Shown here piece by piece: positions 58,279-64,000 of a stretch of DNA of 64,000 bases. A program made the position numbers and the translations under genes. The stretch's first letter is position 1; every line of letters starts with the position of its first letter. The notes under the pieces were generated by a model that did not search any database, had not been told where the DNA came from, and saw only the letters and a list, made by a program, of their open reading frames with translations. Source of the stretch: Actinoplanes xinjiangensis (GTDB lineage Bacteria > Actinomycetota > Actinomycetes > Mycobacteriales > Micromonosporaceae); NCBI RefSeq assembly GCF_003148685.1, contig NZ_QGGR01000033.1, forward strand, positions 1-64,000, in the 5' to 3' direction.

Positions 58279-58487
58279 GGGATCGGCCCGGCGGGCGCGG
58301 GTCGGTGGTGAGCCGCAACCGCGTCGCGGGGTAGGCCCGGGGCCGGGTGGGTGCGGTCGGGGAGGGGTGGACCGTACCGAATAGAAACCCGGCGGCAACC
58401 CGGATTCGTCTGGGGAAATGAGGGTGCGGGCCGATGACTCGGGTCACCTCGGCGGATCAGCCGCCGGATTCGAGAACCGGAGACACC

Positions 58488-58907
58488 ATGACCGCCATGA
58501 TGGACATCGCGCCCGTTCTCCCGCGTACCGCCTCCGGGCCCATGGTGCTCGTGGTCGACGACGACGAGGACGTCCGTGACCTGGTGACCTTCAAGTTGCA
58601 GATGGCCGGGTACCGGACCGGGACGGCGGCGGACGGGTGCACGGCGCTGACCCTCATCGGTGAGCTGCGGCCGGATCTGGTGGTGCTGGACATCGCGATG
58701 CCGGGCATGGACGGGCTGAGTGTCTGCTACCGGATGCACGCCGACCCGGCGACCGCCGGAATCCCGGTGATCATGCTGAGCGGAACGGCCACCGAGACCG
58801 ACGTCGATCTGGCGTTCGTGTCCGGCGCCGAGGACTACATGGCGAAGCCGGTGAACATCGGCGAGCTGGTACGACGGGTGAGCTGGCTGCTTCCGCCACG
58901 GCCGTGA
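58488..58907 (+). CDS. Single-domain response regulator
   Basis: 139 residues from ATG 58488, supported by GGAG with a five-base spacer; ATG 58434 would add 18 residues. The receiver starts MVLVVDDDEDVRDLV; phosphoacceptor aspartate in LVVLDIAMPGMDGL; switch threonine/serine region VIMLSGTA; lysine in EDYMAKPVNI. There is no output domain. It precedes the CHASE kinase by 43 bp on the same strand, so it is the likely partner and would signal by protein contact. Confidence 0.92.
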   Translation: MTAMMDIAPVLPRTASGPMVLVVDDDEDVRDLVTFKLQMAGYRTGTAADGCTALTLIGELRPDLVVLDIAMPGMDGLSVCYRMHADPATAGIPVIMLSGTATETDVDLAFVSGAEDYMAKPVNIGELVRRVSWLLPPRP

Positions 58908-58950
58908 GTTCGGTCTCAGCCCCTCCACCGGGACGCCCGATAAGGCAGGA

Positions 58951-61089
58951 GTGAGAGGCAGGCGGGCGGCCATCAGCGCGCTGATGGCGGCGGTGGGATG
59001 CGGGGTGACGTTCGGCGTCGGCGCCGTCCTGGAACGGCACGACGCCGCCAACGGCGAGGTCCAGATGGACCGCCGCTCCGCCGCCGCCGCCGAGGCCGTG
59101 CGCACCGAGACACAGCGTTACGTCGACACCCTGCTCACCACGGCGGCCGCGGCGGGGGCCCAGGAGGTGCTGACCCGCTCGGAGTACGCGGCCCTGACCG
59201 AACCGTTGAAGTCGATGAAGCTGGCCGGCGCGAGCACCATCGCCTTCGTCGTACCGGCCGCCGACGACCGGATCGGCGAGGTGCAGAGCCTGTGGCGGGA
59301 GCGGGGGGCGCCGGACCTCGTCCTCGACCCGTACGGCCACGGCGACCACGCCTTCTCGATCTACCTGACCTCGCTGGACGGCAGCGTCCTCACGCCGGGA
59401 CTGGACCTGATGCGGGGCGAGGCGCCGGCCGCCGCGTTGGCCGCTTCACGCCGCAGCGGCACGGTGGCCGTCTCGGACACGTACCAGCTGCTCGTCGACG
59501 CGAGGAAGCCACCGGAGGAGCGGCAGAACTCGTTCGTCCTGGCCGCCCCGGTCTATCAGGGCGAGCAGCGGCGGTTCCTGGGGTGGGTGCTGCTCGGCGT
59601 CCGCGGCCAGGATTTCATGGGCGCCACCCTGGCCCGGGCGGGGCAGAACCTGCTGGATCTGACACTGCACGCCGACGATCCGGAGCGGCGCGAGCTGACC
59701 GTCGCCTCGCTGCGGGCGAAGGTCGAGGGAGAGCGCGATCTCATCCGTACGGTCGTCGTGCCCGTCGCCGACGGCACGTGGACCCTGCATCTGGGCGCGG
59801 TGAGGGACCGGCTGCCCGGGGCGACCAGCGGACTTCCGTCGGCGGTCGTCGGGGGCGGCCTCGCTCTGACGACGCTGCTGACGCTGCTGGTGTGGGTGCT
59901 GGTCGCCGGCCGGGAGCGGGCCGAGGAACGGGTACGGCGGGCGACCGAGGAGTTGCTGGCCGGTGAGGAGGAGTCCCGCCGGCAGGCCGAGCTGCTGCTG
60001 GCGGTGCTGGACGGGATCAGTGACGGTGTCGGCGTGGTCGGGCCGGACGGGCGGTTCCTGCTGCACAATCCGGCGGCCCGGCGCATCCTCGGCCGGCACG
60101 CCGAGCTGATGGCGGCGGGCGGCTGGAAGGACCAGTTCGGGCTGTACCGGCTGGACGGTGTCACCGAGTACCCGCCGGAGGAACTGCCGCTGACCCGGGC
60201 GTTGAACGGGGAGGGCAGTGAGCAGGTGGAGATGCTGGTCCGTAATCCGGCGCACCCGGAGGACCGGGTGATCAGCGTTTCGGCCCGGCCGATCGAGAGC
60301 GCGGCCGGGGAGCGCGGGGCGGTCGCGGTCTTCCACGACATCACCGACCGCAAGCACGTGGAGAACGAGCTGCGCGGGTTCGCCGGGGTGGTGGCGCACG
60401 ACCTGAAGGCACCGCTGGCGGCGATACGCGGGTACGCGGAGCTGATCGTCGAGGCGCTGGCCGACCCCGATCCGGCGGCGGTGGCGGACGCCCTGCGCAG
60501 CGCCGGCCGCGTGATGGCCGGCGCGGACCGGATGCACACACTGATCATGGAGCTGCTGGACTACACGGCGGCGCGGGACGCGACGATGCGGGTCGAGGAC
60601 GTGGGCCTGCGGGAGCTGGTCGACGACGTGGTGACGGCCCGGACCGACGCGCCGGATGCGACCGGCTGCCGGCCGGACGTGTTCGTCGGGGCGCTGCCGC
60701 GGGTGCGGGGCGACCGGGTGCTGCTGCGGCAGGTGCTGGACAACCTGCTGGGTAACGCGATCAAGTACACGCCGCCGGGTCAGGCGCCGCGGATCGACGT
60801 GACGGCCCGGGTGGACGGCTCGGGCGCGGTGCGGGTGCAGGTGGCGGACCGGGGCATCGGCATCCCGGACGGCGAGCACGCCGCCGTCTTCGACAGTTTC
60901 CACCGTGCCAGCAACGGCACGGCGATGCCCGGGACCGGGCTCGGGCTGGCCATCTGCCGCCGGATCGTGGAGCGCCACGGCGGTCACATCGAGGCCATGC
61001 CCAATCCGGGCGGCGGAACGATCTTCGTCTTCACGGTCCCCGGGGTGGCCGCCGAACGAGAACTGCAGGACAACGCGCACACCGTCTGA
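58951..61089 (+). CDS. CHASE-PAS membrane histidine kinase
   Basis: 712 residues. Helices at about 7-27 and 290-312 enclose an extracytoplasmic CHASE domain (TIAFVVPAADDRIGEVQSLW and SFVLAAPVYQGEQRRFLGWV). A PAS domain (about 345-460) precedes HisKA, FAGVVAHDLKAPLAAIRGY. The ATPase has NLLGNAIKYT, DRGIGIP and GTGLGLAIC. CHASE domains sense small ligands such as cytokinin-like or peptide signals in other organisms; the ligand here is unknown. The GTG has AGGCAGGA directly upstream. The single-domain response regulator precedes it. Confidence 0.93.
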   Translation: MRGRRAAISALMAAVGCGVTFGVGAVLERHDAANGEVQMDRRSAAAAEAVRTETQRYVDTLLTTAAAAGAQEVLTRSEYAALTEPLKSMKLAGASTIAFVVPAADDRIGEVQSLWRERGAPDLVLDPYGHGDHAFSIYLTSLDGSVLTPGLDLMRGEAPAAALAASRRSGTVAVSDTYQLLVDARKPPEERQNSFVLAAPVYQGEQRRFLGWVLLGVRGQDFMGATLARAGQNLLDLTLHADDPERRELTVASLRAKVEGERDLIRTVVVPVADGTWTLHLGAVRDRLPGATSGLPSAVVGGGLALTTLLTLLVWVLVAGRERAEERVRRATEELLAGEEESRRQAELLLAVLDGISDGVGVVGPDGRFLLHNPAARRILGRHAELMAAGGWKDQFGLYRLDGVTEYPPEELPLTRALNGEGSEQVEMLVRNPAHPEDRVISVSARPIESAAGERGAVAVFHDITDRKHVENELRGFAGVVAHDLKAPLAAIRGYAELIVEALADPDPAAVADALRSAGRVMAGADRMHTLIMELLDYTAARDATMRVEDVGLRELVDDVVTARTDAPDATGCRPDVFVGALPRVRGDRVLLRQVLDNLLGNAIKYTPPGQAPRIDVTARVDGSGAVRVQVADRGIGIPDGEHAAVFDSFHRASNGTAMPGTGLGLAICRRIVERHGGHIEAMPNPGGGTIFVFTVPGVAAERELQDNAHTV

Positions 61090-61096
61090 GACCCCG

Positions 61097-61121
61097 GGTT
61101 TATATGCGCTGAGCTGGGTAA
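61097..61121 (+). promoter_or_regulatory. SigB/SigF-type stress promoter of the PfkB kinase gene
   Basis: GGTTT (61097-61101) and GGGTAA (61116-61121) with a 14-base spacer match the actinobacterial SigB/SigF consensus (GGTTT, 14-16 bases, GGGTA). The ATG at 61131 lies nine bases further on, so the leader is very short or absent. Confidence 0.6.
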
Positions 61122-61130
61122 ACGGCCCGC

Positions 61131-62057
61131 ATGCCGACGGTAATGGTCTTCGCCCCGGTCCCGCAGCTCACGGTGACCATCGAGCAGCAGCCCGGCGATC
61201 GCCCGGAACTGCACGTCCATCCCGGCGGGCAGGGTGTCTGGCAGGCCCGGATGTGCGCCGGGCTGGGCGCGTCGGTCACCCTCTGCGCCGCCGTCGGCGG
61301 CGAGATCGGCGCGGTCGCCGCGGCACTGATGAACAACGAGAACATGACGGTACGGGCGGTGCAGCGCCAGAGCGGCACCGGATGGTACGTCCACGACCGG
61401 CGGGACGGGTCGCGCGACACCGTGGCCGAGTTCGCCGGCGACCCGCTCGGCCGCCACGACCTGGACGAGCTGTACAGCACCACCCTCGCCGAAGGGCTGC
61501 GCGCCGACATCAGCATCCTCAGCGGGCCGGCCGCCCCCGAGGTCGTCCCCGCCGAGGTGTACCGCCGGCTCGCCGCCGACCTGGGCACCCATGGCCGTAC
61601 GGTGGTCGCCGACCTGTCCGGTGACCATCTCACCTCGGTCCTCGACGGCGGTGTGGCCTTCCTCAAGATCAGCCACGAGGAGCTGATCGACGCCGGGCGG
61701 GCCGCCGACGACAGCGACGAGGCACTGGTGGCCGCCGCGCGGGGCCTGCACGAGGACGGCGCCGGATCGGTGCTGATCAGCCGCGCCGACCGGCCCGGCA
61801 TCGCGCTGCTCGACGGCGAGGCACTGCTCGTCGACCTGCCGGCGTTGCAGGTCGTCGAGCACCGCGGCGCCGGCGACTCGATGACCGCGGGCGCCGCCAC
61901 CGTCCTGGCCGGTGGCGGTGACCTGAAGGAGGCGGTCCGCACCGGCGCGGCGGCCGGCGCCCTCAACGTCACCCGGCACGGCCTCGGCACCGGCCGTCAC
62001 GACGCCATCGTCGAACTCGCCGACCGGGTCCGGCTCACCCCGGTGCTCGCCGGCTGA
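61131..62057 (+). CDS. PfkB/ribokinase-family carbohydrate kinase
   Basis: 308 residues of the 1-phosphofructokinase-like branch. The C-terminal signature HRGAGDSMTAGA has the catalytic base D249. FLKISHEELIDAG and SVLISRADRPGIALL match the family core. The N-terminal substrate motif reads HPGGQGVWQA where FruK/LacC proteins have GGKGxNxA, so the usual asparagine is tryptophan and the sugar may differ. It has its own SigB/SigF-like promoter, suggesting stress or stationary-phase expression. It is the only sugar kinase here, and no transporter is adjacent. Confidence 0.88.
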   Translation: MPTVMVFAPVPQLTVTIEQQPGDRPELHVHPGGQGVWQARMCAGLGASVTLCAAVGGEIGAVAAALMNNENMTVRAVQRQSGTGWYVHDRRDGSRDTVAEFAGDPLGRHDLDELYSTTLAEGLRADISILSGPAAPEVVPAEVYRRLAADLGTHGRTVVADLSGDHLTSVLDGGVAFLKISHEELIDAGRAADDSDEALVAAARGLHEDGAGSVLISRADRPGIALLDGEALLVDLPALQVVEHRGAGDSMTAGAATVLAGGGDLKEAVRTGAAAGALNVTRHGLGTGRHDAIVELADRVRLTPVLAG

Positions 62058-62235
62058 CCTCCGCCGGGTGCACCGGACGTTCACGGGAAGTTCGGCCCGG
62101 ACGGGCGGCGACCTACCACCCCGGTGCCTAGGCTGATCGCTCCGCAGCCGTGCCCGGGAGCCCGTCATCAGCGTCGTCACCGCACCGAACCCCGTCCGGA
62201 CCCTCCCGGGGCTTCGGCTCCGGCCCCTCGTATGG

Positions 62236-63585
62236 GTGCTCCCGCCGCTGGTCACGGCGATCATCGGCGGCTGGCGGGCGACCGGGGCGTCGCTCTGGGC
62301 CGACGAACTCGCCACGTGGGGGGCGGTCCGCCTCGACTGGGAGCAGCTGTGGCGCCTCGGCGGGTCGGTGGATGCGGTCGTCACGCCGTACTACGCGGCA
62401 CTGAAGGTGTTCGCCGGGTTCGCCGGGACCGGCACGCTCGCGCTGCGCCTGCCGTCGCTGATCGCCGCCGTCCTCACCGCCGTGGTCGTCGCCGAGCTCG
62501 GCCGCCGGGCCGCCGGGGACACCGTCGGGCTGCTGGCCGGACTGCTGTGGGCGGTGCTGCCGGTCACCTCCCGCTACGCGCAGGAGGCGCGGCCGTACGC
62601 CATCGCCGTGCTCTGCGCCGCGCTCGCCCTCCTCGCGCTGATCCGCCTCCTCGAGCGGCCGGGTCCGGGCCGCGCCGCGGTCTACGCGGCCGCCGTCGCC
62701 GCCACCGGTCTCCTCCACCCGCTCAGCGCCCTGCTCATGGTCGCCGGTCACGCCCTCGCCGGGGTTCGGACGTGGCGCTTCTGGCTGCCCGCCACCGTCG
62801 TCGGCGGGCTGCCCGCGGCCGCCCTGCTGCTGTACGCCACCCGCCAGACCGCGCAGATCTCCTGGATCAGCCCGGTCGGCGTGCAGACGCTGCGCCTGCT
62901 GCCCGCGCAGCTCTTCGTCTCCGCGATCGCCGGCGGCATGGTGCTCGCCCTCGCCGTCGTCGGGCTGCGCCGTGACCGGATCGGGCTCACGCTCGCCGCG
63001 GCCGGGTTCGTGCCGCCCGCACTGCTGCTCGCCGTCGGGACCGTCGCCGAGATCTGGGTGCCCCGGTACGTGCTCGTCGCCATGCCGGCGCTCGTCGTCC
63101 TCGCCGCCCGCGGTGCCGGCACCCGGACCACCGCGATCATCGGGCTGGTCGCGCTCCTCGGCTGGCCCACCCAGGTCGACATCCGGGAGCCGGCCGGGCA
63201 CGGGCAGGACTCGGCCCGGATCGCCCCGATCGTCCAGCCCCGGTACCGGGCCGGCGACGTCGCCGTGTTCCCCGACGGGCCGTCCAGCATCGGATGGGCG
63301 CCGCGGGACATGTGGGCGCGCTATCTGCGGGATCCGCGGCCCGCGGACGTTCTCGCCGTGGCCGGGCAGCGGGCCGACGGGCGGTTCCTCGCCCGGGAGT
63401 GCCCGCAGGCCACCTGCCTGGGCTCACCGGCCCGGATCTGGATCATCCGGGTCGACTCGCCGGCCGATCCGCTGGCGGACATGTCGGACGCCAAACGGGC
63501 CCGGATCGGCGGTTCGTACCGGGTGGTGCAGCGCTGGAGCCACCCGCTGCTCGGGATCACGCTGATGGAGCGCACCGCCCGTTAG
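62236..63585 (+). CDS. GT-C-type membrane glycosyltransferase (GT39/mannosyltransferase-like)
   Basis: About 449 residues with ten or more helices. The first extracytoplasmic loop has SLWADELATWGAV with the family's acidic pair, and YAQEARPYAIAVLCAALALL follows, as in lipid-linked-sugar GT-C enzymes. A soluble C-terminal domain (about 320-449) holds QYR-type PRYRAGDVAVFPDG. The donor is presumably a polyprenyl-phosphate sugar. GTG 62236 is the only standard start: similarity seems to begin about 30 residues earlier (PVRTLPGLRLRPLVWV), but no ATG, GTG or TTG lies between there and an upstream stop. A non-standard start is possible. Confidence 0.85.
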   Translation: MLPPLVTAIIGGWRATGASLWADELATWGAVRLDWEQLWRLGGSVDAVVTPYYAALKVFAGFAGTGTLALRLPSLIAAVLTAVVVAELGRRAAGDTVGLLAGLLWAVLPVTSRYAQEARPYAIAVLCAALALLALIRLLERPGPGRAAVYAAAVAATGLLHPLSALLMVAGHALAGVRTWRFWLPATVVGGLPAAALLLYATRQTAQISWISPVGVQTLRLLPAQLFVSAIAGGMVLALAVVGLRRDRIGLTLAAAGFVPPALLLAVGTVAEIWVPRYVLVAMPALVVLAARGAGTRTTAIIGLVALLGWPTQVDIREPAGHGQDSARIAPIVQPRYRAGDVAVFPDGPSSIGWAPRDMWARYLRDPRPADVLAVAGQRADGRFLARECPQATCLGSPARIWIIRVDSPADPLADMSDAKRARIGGSYRVVQRWSHPLLGITLMERTAR

Positions 63586-63722
63586 GCGGGCCGCCCGCAC
63601 GGCGACTCGATCGTCCCCGGTCGGCAGCCGCCGGAAATCCCGCCGCTCGTGGCGGTAATGCCGGGCCGTTCTCCGGACACCGACAGAAGTGGCAGGGTGT
63701 TCGGGAGTCTCGGGGAGGCGCG

Positions 63723-64000
63723 GTGGGCGACGATGCTGCCGGCGAGGAGCGGTTCGACCGGCTGTGGCGGGAGCATGCGGCCGCGGTGCTGGCATATGCC
63801 CGGCGACGGGTCGACGGCGAGCAGGCCGACGAGGTCGTCGCCGAGACCTTCGTGATCGCCTGGCGGCGGCTCGGTGACGTTCCGGAAGCGGCCCGGCCAT
63901 GGCTGTTCGGGGTGGCCCGCAAGGTCGCCGCCAACCTGCGCCGCAGCGAGCGACGGCGGGACGCGCTCCACGACCGGCTCGCCCGGGAGCAGCGGACCGG
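63723..64000 (+). CDS. ECF sigma factor (5' part, cut by window end)
   Basis: The GTG at 63723 has GGGGAGG four bases upstream. The 92 codons present encode FDRLWREHAAAVLAYARRRV (sigma region 2 start), ADEVVAETFVIAWRRLG (region 2.2 core) and ARPWLFGVARKVAANLRR (region 2.4), typical of ECF sigma-70 factors. Region 4 and any anti-sigma gene lie beyond the window. The 137 bp upstream hold a CCGCC/GGCGG hairpin that may terminate the preceding gene. Confidence 0.9.
   Translation, partial: MGDDAAGEERFDRLWREHAAAVLAYARRRVDGEQADEVVAETFVIAWRRLGDVPEAARPWLFGVARKVAANLRRSERRRDALHDRLAREQRT

Overview
The window is high-GC DNA with GTG and TTG starts, TAGNNT leaderless-type promoters, an IdeR/DtxR iron box, SigB/SigF-type promoter spacing, and many sensor kinases and secreted proteins. 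This suggests a filamentous actinobacterium. The gene families point to Micromonosporaceae (Actinoplanes-like), but that assignment is inference from style, because no rRNA or other marker gene is present. I see no tRNA, rRNA, CRISPR array, prophage or intact transposon.

Layout. 0.1-8 kb: a VanW-domain surface protein, two divergent hybrid sensor kinases, and a TerC-family transporter behind a yybP-ykoY (Mn2+) riboswitch. 8.2-10.2 kb: a 35-residue membrane peptide, a probably inactive alpha/beta-hydrolase, and decayed genes (MFS transporter, methyltransferase, SARP fragment). 10.4-15.4 kb: P450, lipid kinase, conserved hypothetical, TauE/SafE exporter, YjbR protein. 15.4-20 kb: copper operon (PCuAC, DyP peroxidase, CopC, YcnI) with a divergent PepSY membrane protein. 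20-24.2 kb: a tightly overlapped five-gene membrane operon. 24.3-30.1 kb: SGNH lipoprotein and surface-glycan genes. 30.4-36.1 kb: a P-type ATPase, then a VTC / DUF4956 / CotH operon. 36-46 kb: a truncated kinase, GNAT enzyme, PAS-GAF kinase, orphan Flp pilin, siderophore-interacting protein under an iron box, and a two-component system facing a TAXI binding protein. 46-49 kb: alpha-amylase-family enzyme translationally coupled to a 48-residue secreted peptide, and an aminotransferase. 49-61 kb: four more sensor kinases, a subtilase, NDH-2 and a response regulator. 61-64 kb: a PfkB kinase with a stress-type promoter, a membrane glycosyltransferase, and an ECF sigma factor cut by the window edge.

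The most striking non-gene signal is a family of 53-bp hairpin units set at an exact 63-bp period. Fourteen units lie in five arrays at 12.6, 27.5, 36.7, 42.1 and 58.1 kb. One array is enclosed by a perfect 41-bp inverted repeat, another shows array-level compensatory changes, and one sits exactly where a kinase gene is truncated. Shorter tandem repeats (29 bp upstream of a kinase; 21 bp beside the amylase and inside a glycosyltransferase gene) add to the picture of a repeat-rich chromosome.

Functionally the window mixes sensing (eight full histidine kinases plus one truncated), metal handling (Mn riboswitch, copper operon, iron-controlled reductase, cation antiporter and P-type ATPase) and cell-envelope or polyphosphate functions.
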